From Paenibacillus xylanexedens (GTDB lineage: Bacteria; Bacillota; Bacilli; Paenibacillales; Paenibacillaceae), in the NCBI RefSeq assembly GCF_001908275.1, contig NZ_CP018620.1, positions 4,092,001 to 4,156,000 on the forward strand: 64,000 bases of DNA. The letters are read 5' to 3'. This document shows positions 16,578 to 24,826 of the stretch, piece by piece (within the stretch, counting starts at the first letter, position 1; each line of letters starts with the position of its first letter). Position numbers and translations under genes: made by a program. The notes beneath the pieces were generated by a model that saw only the letters and a list, made by a program, of their open reading frames with translations, made no database searches and had not been told where the DNA came from.

Positions 16578-16622
16578 TTGTCAAATCCTGCATAGCATGA
16601 TATCGTTGATAACGATTATCAA
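16578..16622 (+). promoter_or_regulatory. Promoter with Fur box
   Basis: TTGTCA (16578-16583), a 17-bp spacer and TATCGT (16601-16606) form a promoter. A dyad, TGATAACGATTATCA at 16607-16621, directly follows the -10 and differs from the 7-1-7 Fur consensus TGATAATNATTATCA at one position. Binding by Fur with iron would block transcription of the following lipoprotein gene. Confidence 0.85.
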
Positions 16623-16646
16623 TATCAACGAAAAGGTGGGTTTATT

Positions 16647-17675
16647 TTGCGTAAACAGATAAAATCAATATGGATCATGATAGCACTCATCTTCCTGATT
16701 GTACTTAGTGCATGTGGTCAGTCTGCTACGACCAATAGTACAACCGGGGACAGCACGAGTGCAGCTGCGGAGACAGAAACCAAGACGAACTCGGATTCAA
16801 CTTCTTCCGCTGATAAAGCGGCAACTGCCGAAGAGGAACTTGTTACATATCAATCGGATGCAGGCGAAGTACAGGTGCCCAAGAATCCTAAGCGCATTAT
16901 TGATTTGACATCATTTTCGACGGGGTACTTTGTTGCCTTGGATGCACCGGTAGTCGGCGCTTTATCAGGTGCGATGAACAACAAGTATATCAAGGACCAA
17001 CTTGCAGCAGCAGGCACCAGCGATCTGGGTGAAGAGCCTACCCCAGAAAAATTAATCAGCTTAAAACCTGACCTCTTTATCGTGTACACTGGCACAGAGG
17101 GCATCGATAAGCTGGAGCAGATTGCACCTGTCGTACAGATTACATTTGGTAAGCGCGATTTCAAAGATTTGATGCTCGAAATGGGTAAGCTCACCAATAG
17201 AGAAGACGCAGCGAAAGCTTGGAATGCGAAATGGGAAGCGAAGATCAACGAACTGAAGCCTAAAGTTCAGGAAGCTGTAGGCGATCGCACCGTTTCCATA
17301 CTGAATCCGTATGCCAAAGGATTATTTGTATTCGGTCATAACTATGGTCGAGGCGGTGAAATTATTTACGGGGAGTTTGGTCTCAAAGCACCAGCCAAGG
17401 CCCAAGCTGAAGCTATTGACAGCGGAACTGGATGGGCTTCGATCTCCATGGAACTATTACCGGAGTATGCGGGTGATATCATCTTCACCAGCCCGTGGTC
17501 GGGAGATACAACCGATCCCAAGATCGTGTATGATAATGCATTATGGAAGAACTTGCCTGCGGTGAAGGCAAATCATGTGTTCCAACTTGACCCAACTTCA
17601 GACTCGTACAACGATCCGTTAACGTTGGAAGGTCAGCTGCAATTTATTTCCGATAGCCTGCTTGCCGCGAAGTAA
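16647..17675 (+). CDS. Iron-siderophore ABC transporter substrate-binding lipoprotein
   Basis: A 342-residue lipoprotein with a signal peptide ending in LSAC (Cys23), a low-complexity Ser/Thr/Ala/Glu linker (about 25-68), and the class III periplasmic-binding fold starting at VPKNPKRIIDL. It would capture an iron-siderophore outside the membrane and deliver it to a permease/ATPase. No such partners lie nearby, so it probably uses components encoded elsewhere. The start is TTG, with AAAGGTGGG six bases upstream. The upstream Fur box supports iron repression. The siderophore cannot be named. Confidence 0.9.
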   Translation: MRKQIKSIWIMIALIFLIVLSACGQSATTNSTTGDSTSAAAETETKTNSDSTSSADKAATAEEELVTYQSDAGEVQVPKNPKRIIDLTSFSTGYFVALDAPVVGALSGAMNNKYIKDQLAAAGTSDLGEEPTPEKLISLKPDLFIVYTGTEGIDKLEQIAPVVQITFGKRDFKDLMLEMGKLTNREDAAKAWNAKWEAKINELKPKVQEAVGDRTVSILNPYAKGLFVFGHNYGRGGEIIYGEFGLKAPAKAQAEAIDSGTGWASISMELLPEYAGDIIFTSPWSGDTTDPKIVYDNALWKNLPAVKANHVFQLDPTSDSYNDPLTLEGQLQFISDSLLAAK

Positions 17676-17702
17676 GATTAGACTGCATAAATGGTAATAC
17701 TG

Positions 17703-17745
17703 GAGCATTTCCAAATGTCGTTACAAGACGGGGAAATGCTCTTCT
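17703..17745 (+). terminator. Terminator after the siderophore-binding gene
   Basis: GAGCATTTCC (17703-17712) pairs with GGAAATGCTC (17732-17741), followed by TTCTT. Confidence 0.75.
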
Positions 17746-17786
17746 TATGAGATTAGAATGTTATATATGTCGAACTTGGATGGATT

Positions 17787-17815
17787 TTGACCAATGTAAT
17801 TAAGCTTGATACAAT
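17787..17815 (+). promoter_or_regulatory. Promoter of the MarR gene
   Basis: TTGACC (17787-17792) and TACAAT (17810-17815) are separated by 17 bases, a near-consensus sigma-A promoter. Confidence 0.7.
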
Positions 17816-17861
17816 AGGATAACAGCTGATGAACATTAAATATCAAGTGGGGTGATCTAGA

Positions 17862-18287
17862 TTGCAGCAAAAGAGTGAACGTTTGAATGTTTGGTTGGCT
17901 TTCTCTAACATTCATACCCATCTGAACGAGAAGCTGGAACAAGCTCTGCTTCAACAATATGACTTATCTTTGAAGGAATTTTATGTGTTAAACTTCATAT
18001 ATAATGCGGAGGGTAAGGAATTACGCCTACAGCAACTTCAAGAACTAGTGGGGTTGAGCCAAAGTGCTACTTCCAGGCTCGTCGTTAGGATGGAAGCCAA
18101 AGACTGTGGGGCTCTGGAAAGACATGCATGTGAAGATGACCGGCGTGGCATTTACACTCGAATTACGGAGCTTGGAGAGAATAAATACAAGAGAGCACTT
18201 CAAACGTTTAATCAGGTCTTGCAAACTGAATTGGAACAGGATGGATTTGAGACTCGATTAGAGAACCTCACTAAAGAATTGTTCTAA
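17862..18287 (+). CDS. MarR family transcriptional regulator
   Basis: A 141-residue winged-helix regulator. The core LRLQQLQELVGLSQSATSRLVVRMEAKDCGALERHACEDDRRGIYTRITELG covers the recognition helix and wing. It has two cysteines, in the AKDCGALERHACEDDRRG stretch, which could allow thiol-based sensing, although they are not at the OhrR position. The start is TTG, with GGGGTGATC just upstream. It lies directly before an NAD(P)-binding protein, a rhodanese and an old yellow enzyme. Two palindromic CATGCGCATG-type sequences in front of these are good operator candidates. Confidence 0.88.
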   Translation: MQQKSERLNVWLAFSNIHTHLNEKLEQALLQQYDLSLKEFYVLNFIYNAEGKELRLQQLQELVGLSQSATSRLVVRMEAKDCGALERHACEDDRRGIYTRITELGENKYKRALQTFNQVLQTELEQDGFETRLENLTKELF

Positions 18288-18335
18288 GGCTAGGGGAAAT
18301 ATAGGGTAATGTAGTCATTTACCCTATAAGAAGAC

Positions 18336-18387
18336 TTGACACTCATTAATATATCCGTTAAATTAAATGCATGCGCATGAATTTAAT
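18336..18387 (+). promoter_or_regulatory. Promoter with 26-bp palindromic operator
   Basis: TTGACA (18336-18341), 17 bases, TAAATT (18359-18364). A 26-bp near-perfect palindrome at 18362-18387, centred on CATGCGCATG (18370-18379) with ATTAAAT/ATTTAAT flanks, covers the -10 and the transcription start. It is well placed for a repressor, probably the MarR protein encoded just upstream. Confidence 0.7.
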
Positions 18388-18424
18388 ATGGATGCGGTGA
18401 TTTTGTATAAAGGAGGTATTGAAC

Positions 18425-19069
18425 ATGAAGGTCTTCGTTGTAGGATCAAATGGACAGATTGGTCAACAGCTTATTCATCTTTTGAAGAATAGTGAAGAAC
18501 ACACCGTTCTTGCCATGGTACGAAAACAAGAACAGGTAGATTCATTTGCAGCACAGGGTGTGGAAACGGTGCTTGCCGACTTGGAAGGTACGGTTGACTC
18601 ACTTGTAGCTGCTGTAACGGGTTGTGATGCCATTGTATTTGCAGCTGGTTCTGGCGGTACAACGGGATATGATAAAACACTCCTGATTGATCTGGATGGT
18701 GCCGGGAAAACCATTGAAGCGGCTCAAAAAGCGGGTATTGATCGATTTATCATGGTGAGTGCGATCCAAGCCAATAATCGTGAGAACTGGCATGATAACA
18801 TCCTTCCATATTATGCAGCGAAACACTATGCTGATAGATTGTTAGAGATCAGTGGATTAACATATACCATTATACGTCCAGGGATTCTAATGAATGAACC
18901 GGGAACAGGTAAAGTTACTGCTGCTGAGAATATCACATCCGGTAATATTGCTCGTGAAGATGTAGCTCATGTGATTTTGGCCAGTTTGAGTGAGGAGAAT
19001 ACCTACAAGCGTTCATTTGATCTAATCGCTGGTGAGGATACAATATCTGAGGCATTGAGTGGGCTCTGA
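18425..19069 (+). CDS. NAD(P)-binding atypical SDR (NmrA/SDR_a5-like)
   Basis: A 214-residue Rossmann protein with the dinucleotide motif GSNGQIGQQL (about residues 7-16), the NAD(P) loop AGSGGTTGYDK, and YYAAKHYADRLLEISGLTYTIIRPG typical of atypical short-chain dehydrogenases such as YwnB and YhfK. A substrate is not known; some members are NAD(P)H sensors or quinone-related reductases. ATG 18425 is seven bases after AGGAGGT; an in-frame TTG at 18419 is too close to it. The strong palindrome over the promoter indicates tight control. Confidence 0.85.
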   Translation: MKVFVVGSNGQIGQQLIHLLKNSEEHTVLAMVRKQEQVDSFAAQGVETVLADLEGTVDSLVAAVTGCDAIVFAAGSGGTTGYDKTLLIDLDGAGKTIEAAQKAGIDRFIMVSAIQANNRENWHDNILPYYAAKHYADRLLEISGLTYTIIRPGILMNEPGTGKVTAAENITSGNIAREDVAHVILASLSEENTYKRSFDLIAGEDTISEALSGL

Positions 19070-19120
19070 TCCAAAACAAAATTTTCGACGATATCTGATC
19101 AGTTAAGAGAGGGCTATACA

Positions 19121-19465
19121 ATGATTATGTGGATGCTTTTGACCTTCATATTAGGTATCTTCATCGTTGTACGTCAATTTTGGCCACTGCGCAATCTTGA
19201 ATATATAGATTATCAAGTATTTCTCAGACAAGAGCGTGATTTTCGGCAGTATAAAGTAATTGATATTCGAGATGCGACGGATTATATGGCTAATCCTACT
19301 CCGGATACGATTAACATCTCATTGGGGCGTCTTGCTTTCACATGGGAAAAATACCTTCTTCGAGAAGATAACGTAATTATAATGTCACCTGGTATGCTTC
19401 AATCCAAAAAGGCTGTTCGTATTTTGCGAAAGCATGGATTTGAATGTCTTTACGTGATGAAGTAA
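19121..19465 (+). CDS. Membrane-anchored rhodanese-like protein lacking the catalytic cysteine
   Basis: A 114-residue protein with one N-terminal membrane segment (about residues 3-20) and a rhodanese domain (VIDIRDATDYMANPTPDTINISLGRLAF, then SKKAVRILRKHGFECLYVMK). In active rhodaneses the loop after the central strand begins with Cys; here it reads IIMSPGMLQSKKA, with Ser in that region. It is probably a non-catalytic binding or scaffold domain. AGAGAGGG lies seven bases upstream. It sits between the SDR and old yellow enzyme genes, 51 bases after the former. Confidence 0.75.
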   Translation: MIMWMLLTFILGIFIVVRQFWPLRNLEYIDYQVFLRQERDFRQYKVIDIRDATDYMANPTPDTINISLGRLAFTWEKYLLREDNVIIMSPGMLQSKKAVRILRKHGFECLYVMK

Positions 19466-19520
19466 AAGATATACATGAGTTCCAAATCATACGGAGTTAT
19501 TAATTGTAGGCATTTATTCG

Positions 19521-19536
19521 ATGCTTGCGCATGCAT
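19521..19536 (+). promoter_or_regulatory. Second CATGCGCATG-like site, before the old yellow enzyme gene
   Basis: ATGCTTGCGCATGCAT at 19521-19536 is a near-palindrome sharing TGCGCATG with the operator at 18362-18387. It lies 41 bases before the next start codon. I could not place a clear promoter around it. Confidence 0.45.
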
Positions 19537-19577
19537 TTTTATTATTCATGATTCATGAAAAGGGGAGTTTTATTTTG

Positions 19578-20600
19578 ATGACAGATTTATTTAGTCCATA
19601 TTCTTTTAAAAGCCTAGAGCTTAAAAACCGTGTCGTAATGGCTCCAATGTGCCAATATTCAGTTGAGCAAAAAGATGGTATTGCAACAGATTGGCATTAT
19701 ATGCACTACGTTAGTCGTGCCGTGGGAGGAACAGGTCTCATTATCATTGAAATGACAGATGTGGAGCCGGATGGCCGGATCTCAGATTATGATCTTGGGT
19801 TATGGTCAGATGAACAGATCCCAGCTCTGAAGCGGATCGTAGATGCGTGTCACAGTTATGGGGCCAAGGTTGGCATTCAGATTGCTCATGCGGGCCGCAA
19901 AGCAGAAGATGCCGAAGTTCCAGTTGCTCCATCCGCGATTGCCTTTGATGAGAATTCCAAGCAACCTAGAGCGCTCACAACGGATGAAGTAAAAGGAATG
20001 GTTGAAAAATTCCGGAGTGCTGTAGCTCGTGCTGTTAAAGCGGGATTTGATACAATTGAGATTCATGGTGCACATGGTTACTTAATTCATCAATTCCATT
20101 CTCCACTAACAAACAAGCGTGAAGATGAATACGGTCAAGATTTAACGTTATTTGGCCGGGAGATTATTCAGGCTGCTAAGGCAGAGATGCCCGAGGATAT
20201 GCCTTTGATGATGCGTATTTCAGCCAAAGAATATGTAGAAGGCGGCTATGGCATTAACGAAAGTTCCGAGTTTGCCAAGGCATATCAAGAGGCAGGCGTT
20301 GACGTATTTGACATCTCATCTGGTGGCGAAGGACCTATCGCTGCATGGGGCAGACCAGGAACTCACGCGGCTTATCAAGTACCTCTCGCTAAAGCAATCA
20401 AAGAGGCTCTTGATGTGCCCGTGATCGCTGTTGGAAGACTCGATGATCCTACGTTGGCGAATGCAGTCATCGGCAATGAAGAAGCCGATCTCGTTGCAGT
20501 TGGCAGAGGTCTGTTAAGAAATCCTTACTGGGCCTTGGAAGCAGCGTCTGCTTTGCGTAAGGCAACGGACGTTCCAAAACAATATACAACTGGCTTTTAA
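19578..20600 (+). CDS. namA: NADPH-dependent flavin ene-reductase (old yellow enzyme, YqjM/NamA type)
   Basis: This 340-residue FMN-dependent TIM-barrel enzyme reduces activated carbon-carbon double bonds of electrophiles, using NADPH. Class III hallmarks are present: Cys25 and Tyr27 in MAPMCQYS, the substrate-binding pair in IEIHGAHGYLIHQF, and a phosphate-binding GRGLLRNPYWA near the C-terminus. I chose ATG 19578; a TTG immediately before it is also possible, with GGGGAG about seven to ten bases upstream. The upstream frame (from 19521) covers the operator and is unlikely to be translated. The symbol follows the B. subtilis homologue. Confidence 0.92.
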   Translation: MTDLFSPYSFKSLELKNRVVMAPMCQYSVEQKDGIATDWHYMHYVSRAVGGTGLIIIEMTDVEPDGRISDYDLGLWSDEQIPALKRIVDACHSYGAKVGIQIAHAGRKAEDAEVPVAPSAIAFDENSKQPRALTTDEVKGMVEKFRSAVARAVKAGFDTIEIHGAHGYLIHQFHSPLTNKREDEYGQDLTLFGREIIQAAKAEMPEDMPLMMRISAKEYVEGGYGINESSEFAKAYQEAGVDVFDISSGGEGPIAAWGRPGTHAAYQVPLAKAIKEALDVPVIAVGRLDDPTLANAVIGNEEADLVAVGRGLLRNPYWALEAASALRKATDVPKQYTTGF

Positions 20601-20655
20601 TGTATTGATAATTTAATGTTGATGATTTAGAGATCTTCATTAATACATGAATAAG

Positions 20656-20693
20656 AAAGGACTCCTCTGACAAAACAGAAGGAGTCCTTTTTT
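20656..20693 (+). terminator. Terminator after namA
   Basis: AAAGGACTCCT (20656-20666) pairs with AGGAGTCCTTT (20680-20690), followed by further T residues. Confidence 0.9.
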
Positions 20694-20701
20694 GGGTTAA
20701 A

Positions 20702-21082
20702 CTAGGGTGTGTCTTCAAACTCAGGCATGCAATACGTTGAAGGATGTCAGGGTCCAACGTCTTGACAATTCGCCAGGCTCGCTGATCCTAGCGAATTGTC
20801 AAGACGATTTTCTAAGGAACCGAGTACGTCTTATTTAGCCTTCAAGTCCTCCTTTTATTTTGTAAGGAACCTGAGACACGTTATTTACCAAATTCACCTA
20901 ACAAACACGCTGTAACCGGCTGGTTATTCCAATATAGCGTGTTTCAGATTCCTTAGATTGCTGCGGCTGCTTCAAATCGCTGAATAAGACGTCAAAGGTT
21001 CGTTAGCGCTCCCGCTCCATGCTCTGCTCCAAACACGTTCAGTTACGTTCCGGCTTTCGGCAGGTTTGAAGATACGCTCTAG
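20702..21082. mobile_element. 381-bp MITE-like element with 19-bp terminal inverted repeats
   Basis: The left end CTAGGGTGTGTCTTCAAAC (20702-20720) matches the reverse complement of the right end with three mismatches. Inside are a perfect 16-bp inverted repeat (20758-20773 with 20791-20806), an ACACGCT/AGCGTGT hairpin (20905-20911 with 20936-20942), and repeated TAAGGAACC-type motifs in both orientations. No coding frame is convincing. This fits a non-autonomous transposon; CTAG at each end may be part of the repeat or a target duplication. Confidence 0.7.
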
Positions 21083-21114
21083 AGGAGGTAAAGAAACATA
21101 ATAGCCAGTCTTCA

Positions 21115-22038
21115 TCAATAGAGTGTAGTCGTTTCATCGGCTCTGCCTCGCAGGCGTTTAATGTCTTCTCTGGGCGGGAATCCGAACATGCGAGAATATT
21201 CACGACTGAATTGGGAGGGACTCTCGTAACCTACCTGAAATGCTACATCTGCTGCATCGGTGGACTTGGATAATAACAAGCGGCGCGCTTCTTGCAGCCT
21301 AAGTTGTTTTTGAAACTGAATCGGACTCATGGCAGTCACTTCTTTAAAGTGTCTGTGCAGCGAGGCAGTACTCATATTTGCCAAATCCGCCAATTCCTCA
21401 ACCCGAAAATTTTGCTCAGAGTGATTCATAATATATTCAATAACGTCTCTGATTCGATAGGTATGGCTGCCTTCCATGGTAGCTTGTTCCAGGGCAGTCC
21501 CATGTGGGCCTTTCAGAACTTTGTAGAGAATTTCCTTTTTGAACAAAGGAGCGAGCAGAGGGATGTCTTCCGAATGATCTTCCAACAAACGGGCTAACCT
21601 GACGACTGCATCCAGCAGAGACGGCTCGGCTTGGCTGACAAACATCGCACGTCTCGTCGTTTTCCGCGGTCTTGCTGGGAAATCGGAATGGTTCAATACC
21701 TCCAGAATCTCACTGGATGTGAATTCAAGTTTGAGGGCCAGATAGGGAGCCTCAGACGAGGCTTGAATCACTTGTCCACTAACCGGCAAGTCAACGGTTG
21801 CCACGATATAACTTCCTGGACCATACCAGAAACGATCCTGTCCCAGCAGGACCTCTTTCTCACCCTGAACGATAATGCAGAAGGATGGTTCATTCACTCT
21901 AAATATAGGTTCAGTAACGACCGATTCACGGATTAGAGATAATGAAGGGATTGCCGTCGGGTGCACCCCATCCTTGTTGGAATAACGGTCAATGAGTGTG
22001 GCTAATTCGTTTTGTTGTTCGTGTATTTGATCAGACAT
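21115..22038 (-). CDS. AraC family transcriptional regulator (AraC_N cupin type)
   Basis: A 307-residue regulator with an N-terminal AraC_N/cupin-like sensor (about residues 15-170, including SLIRESVVTEPIFRVNEPSFCIIVQG) and a C-terminal double helix-turn-helix (about 205-300, VEELADLANMSTASLHRHFKEVTAMSPIQFQKQLRL, then QVGYESPSQFSREYSRMFGFPP). Such proteins often control a neighbouring oxidoreductase, but here the nearest genes are a TetR gene and a repeat element. ATG 22038 has AAGGAG eight bases upstream; an in-frame extension to 22131 lacks a site. Confidence 0.88.
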   Translation of the reverse strand: MSDQIHEQQNELATLIDRYSNKDGVHPTAIPSLSLIRESVVTEPIFRVNEPSFCIIVQGEKEVLLGQDRFWYGPGSYIVATVDLPVSGQVIQASSEAPYLALKLEFTSSEILEVLNHSDFPARPRKTTRRAMFVSQAEPSLLDAVVRLARLLEDHSEDIPLLAPLFKKEILYKVLKGPHGTALEQATMEGSHTYRIRDVIEYIMNHSEQNFRVEELADLANMSTASLHRHFKEVTAMSPIQFQKQLRLQEARRLLLSKSTDAADVAFQVGYESPSQFSREYSRMFGFPPREDIKRLRGRADETTTLY

Positions 22039-22278
22039 GCAAAGTTCTCCTTTTTTCCTCACAACATAATAAACACATTCTATCGTATATTGACCGAAGG
22101 CGGTAGAAAACGGATAGGAATAGGCAAACATTTGATGTGAATGGATAAGACATTCTGATTGCTGGTTACATAATCACAAGTACACAGGTCATGATATACA
22201 ACAAGTACAGAAGATATACACTTACGGTTCAGCTAATACATGATCAGATGAGAATGAAAAGGGTATCTACATCTTTTA

Positions 22279-22307
22279 TTTACTGATCGTTCCCGATGTG
22301 TTAGATT
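22279..22307 (+). promoter_or_regulatory. Promoter with operator in the spacer, copy 1
   Basis: TTTACT (22279-22284) and TAGATT (22302-22307) flank a 17-base spacer, GATCGTTCCCGATGTGT. The spacer holds an ATCG-TTCC-CGAT dyad. The same arrangement occurs at 32835-32863 with one base changed in the spacer. It probably binds the TetR protein encoded next. Confidence 0.65.
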
Positions 22308-22327
22308 GATTTTGGGAGGGAAGTCGA

Positions 22328-22906
22328 ATGGCTAGAAGTAAAGAGTTTGAAGTGAACGAAGTATTGGATAAAGCAATGAAGATCTTCTGGGAACAAGGTT
22401 ACGAGAAAACGTCGATGAGTGACCTGGTTGAGCATATGGGAATTCATCGCAGAAGTATATATGATACATTTGACGACAAACATTCGCTGTTTTTGCAGGC
22501 AATGGATCGTTACAGAGGTAAGGTCAGCACCACATTACTTGCAGAAATCAAGGCATCCAAGACGGCAGTGGAAGCACTGCATAAAATTTTTGATGTTATG
22601 ATCAGTGAAGCAGAAGAGACACCATCGGGTTGTTTGATCGTGAACTCGGCTGTGGAGCTAGGCACACGTGATCAGGAAGTGGACAACCGATCTCTTGAAT
22701 CGTTTAACGAAGCTGAGCGAATGTTCGAGCAGATTATTCAATGGGGGCAGCGAGAGGGAGAATTCTCTTCTGATCATGATGCGAAGGAAATGGCAGAGTA
22801 CCTGCATAATATTTCTGTCGGCATCAGAGCCATGGCAAGAACCTCGACGGATAAGGAAAAATTAAACCGGATTATCCATGTAACGATGAAACTTTTGGAA
22901 AAATGA
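22328..22906 (+). CDS. TetR family transcriptional regulator
   Basis: A 192-residue regulator with an N-terminal TetR helix-turn-helix (AMKIFWEQGYEKTSMSDLVEHMGIHRRSIYDTFDDKHSLFLQ, about residues 16-58) and a C-terminal ligand domain of the TetR_C_13-like type, including the PSGCLIVNSAVELGTRD stretch. GGGAGGG lies upstream of the ATG. The promoter carries a dyad also found before the SDR gene at 32944, so that gene is a likely target beside autoregulation. Confidence 0.9.
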   Translation: MARSKEFEVNEVLDKAMKIFWEQGYEKTSMSDLVEHMGIHRRSIYDTFDDKHSLFLQAMDRYRGKVSTTLLAEIKASKTAVEALHKIFDVMISEAEETPSGCLIVNSAVELGTRDQEVDNRSLESFNEAERMFEQIIQWGQREGEFSSDHDAKEMAEYLHNISVGIRAMARTSTDKEKLNRIIHVTMKLLEK

Positions 22907-22923
22907 TGAGTAGAGACATACCC

Positions 22924-22969
22924 AAAAAAGTAGCTTGAAATCCGTTAGAGGACTTCAAGCTACTTTTTT
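22924..22969. terminator. Bidirectional terminator between TetR and MerR genes
   Basis: AAAAAAGTAGCTTGAA pairs perfectly with its complement at 22954-22969. It serves both convergent genes. Confidence 0.92.
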
Positions 22970-22999
22970 TGTGCGCTATTTTAGAAAATGCATGAACCA

Positions 23000-23413
23000 T
23001 CAATTGGTGATGGCATTTTCCATTGGTTTAATTTTATGAATCTCTTCGGTTCCCGCTTCCAAAGCTGTTTCGTAGTAGGAGCGTTTGTGCTCGATGACTT
23101 CCATGGTTCTTCTTAGTTCCTCCATTTGTGCTTCGACAATAGCTTTTCGCTCCGTAAACATGTCATATCTTTGCTTCAGCGAGGAGTCCCCTTCAGAGCA
23201 CCATTCAATAAAGTCCTTAATGTCTTTAATAGGCATGCCGGTCAGCTTCAGACATTGGATGATCTTTAGAAAATCAATGTCGGAGTCTTTGAACAAGCGT
23301 GTTCCGCTCGTGGTACGTTCCACAAAAGGCATGAGTCCTTCCTTATCGTAATAACGCAATGTATATACCGTAAGGTCTAATTTTTTGGCAACTTCACCGA
23401 TTGAATAGGTCAT
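23000..23413 (-). CDS. MerR family regulator (AdhR/NmlR-like)
   Basis: A 137-residue MerR protein: helix-turn-helix YSIGEVAKKLDLTVYTLRYYDKEGLMPFVERTTSGTRLF (about residues 3-41) and a coiled-coil region (about 85-125). One cysteine is in the IIQCLKL segment, one in EWCSEGD. In B. subtilis the related AdhR activates adhA in response to aldehydes, and here too the gene is divergent from an adhA-like dehydrogenase. The dehydrogenase promoter has the 19-bp spacer expected for MerR activation. The ribosome site AAAGGA is somewhat far from the ATG. Confidence 0.9.
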   Translation of the reverse strand: MTYSIGEVAKKLDLTVYTLRYYDKEGLMPFVERTTSGTRLFKDSDIDFLKIIQCLKLTGMPIKDIKDFIEWCSEGDSSLKQRYDMFTERKAIVEAQMEELRRTMEVIEHKRSYYETALEAGTEEIHKIKPMENAITN

Positions 23414-23539
23414 TTAGAATGAATTCCTTTCTAATAGGGGTAGACTTCGAGTTAGCTCTAGGATTGATCCGAGTGAATTCTAACATGTTGGATTACTGGA
23501 TGTCAAAGTACGTTGGAGATAAAAAAATAAGATAAACAT

Positions 23540-23570
23540 TTGACCTAGAGTTAACTAGAGGGGGTAAGAT
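23540..23570 (+). promoter_or_regulatory. MerR-type promoter of the alcohol dehydrogenase
   Basis: TTGACC (23540-23545) and TAAGAT (23565-23570) are separated by 19 bases, the overlong spacer diagnostic of MerR activation. It contains the imperfect dyad CTAGAGTTAACTAGAG. A similar sequence, CGAGTTAGCTCTAGG, lies near 23448-23462, closer to the merR gene. Confidence 0.8.
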
Positions 23571-23605
23571 TATTTTGAACTTTAAATTACTAGGAGGTTA
23601 TACCA

Positions 23606-24646
23606 TTGATTATAGCTAAAGCCAGAGCCGTTGACGGACCAGACCAACAATTCAGAAGTGCTGAAATTAAACGACGTGATCTGGATACCAATGATGTATT
23701 AATCGAGATTAAATATGCAGGTATCTGCCATTCTGACATCCATACTGCCCACGGTGAATGGGGACCTGTGAATTATCCACTCGTTCCTGGACACGAAATT
23801 GCCGGGATTGTAACGGATGTAGGAACCGGAGTATCCAAATACAAGGTCGGTGACCGAGTAGGGGTCGGATGTATGGTGGACTCTTGTGGTGAATGTGTTA
23901 ACTGTCGCAAAGGTGAAGAGCAATACTGTCTCAAAGGAAATATTCAAACTTACGCTGGAGTAGACAAATACGGTGAGCCTACGCAAGGTGGATATTCAAC
24001 TCATATTGTTGTCGTAGAGAATTTCGTCGTTCGCATCCCTGATAACATTGCACTTGATGCTGCTGCACCTTTGCTCTGTGCCGGTATTACGACATATTCA
24101 CCACTGCATCACTGGGGAGCTGGCCCAGGTAAGAAGGTTGCCGTTGTAGGTATGGGTGGTCTTGGTCATATGGCTGTCAAAATTGCACATGCGATGGGTG
24201 CCGAGGTAACGGTTCTCTCCCAATCCTTAAGCAAAAAAGAAGATGGACTGCAATTTGGTGCAGATCACTACTTTGCCACAAGCGAACCGGAAACATTCGA
24301 GAAACTTGCAGGCACCTTCGATCTGATGATTAATACAGTAAGTGCTAATATTGATATTAACGCTTATTTCTCACTGCTCACGCTGGATGGTACACTTGTG
24401 AACGTAGGTGCTCCTGCAGAACCTTTAGCTGTTAACGTTTTTTCTCTTATCGGTCATCGCCGTTCATTCGCAGGTTCCATGATTGGTGGCATTCGTGAGA
24501 CACAGGAAATGCTTGATTTCTGTGCAGAACATGATATTGCGCCTAACATTGAGGTCATCTCCGCAGACCAAATTGACGAAGCATACAAACGTGTATTGGC
24601 TTCTGACGTGAAATATCGCTTTGTTATTGATATCAGCACCATGTAA
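23606..24646 (+). CDS. adhA: Zinc-dependent NAD(P) alcohol dehydrogenase (AdhA-like)
   Basis: This 346-residue medium-chain dehydrogenase interconverts alcohols and aldehydes, probably detoxifying aldehydes with NADPH. Catalytic zinc ligands are Cys41 (GICHSDIH), H63/E64 (PGHE) and the Cys of [10 protein letters not shown]. The structural zinc site is the four-cysteine stretch [15 protein letters not shown]. The nucleotide motif is [13 protein letters not shown]. The start is TTG with AGGAGGT seven bases upstream. Control by the divergent MerR gene is supported by the 19-bp spacer promoter. Confidence 0.93.
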   Translation: MIIAKARAVDGPDQQFRSAEIKRRDLDTNDVLIEIKYAGICHSDIHTAHGEWGPVNYPLVPGHEIAGIVTDVGTGVSKYKVGDRVGVGCMVDSCGECVNCRKGEEQYCLKGNIQTYAGVDKYGEPTQGGYSTHIVVVENFVVRIPDNIALDAAAPLLCAGITTYSPLHHWGAGPGKKVAVVGMGGLGHMAVKIAHAMGAEVTVLSQSLSKKEDGLQFGADHYFATSEPETFEKLAGTFDLMINTVSANIDINAYFSLLTLDGTLVNVGAPAEPLAVNVFSLIGHRRSFAGSMIGGIRETQEMLDFCAEHDIAPNIEVISADQIDEAYKRVLASDVKYRFVIDISTM

Positions 24647-24684
24647 TTGTGAAGTGTGCAATAATGATAGTTAAAGATAGAAAA

Positions 24685-24716
24685 AAAAGCAGCTGCCGCC
24701 AAGGTTAGCTGCTTTT
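24685..24716 (+). terminator. Terminator after adhA
   Basis: AGCAGCT (24689-24695) pairs with AGCTGCT (24706-24712), flanked by A and T runs. Confidence 0.85.
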
Positions 24717-24826
24717 CTGTTTTTCAGTTTGTTAATTGCTGATCATTCTACAACCCGCGCTCTTTTCGCAACGAACAGAAGATACCTGCGTCTAATAACA
24801 AGTTGGAAAAATATGAAAGGAGCGGT

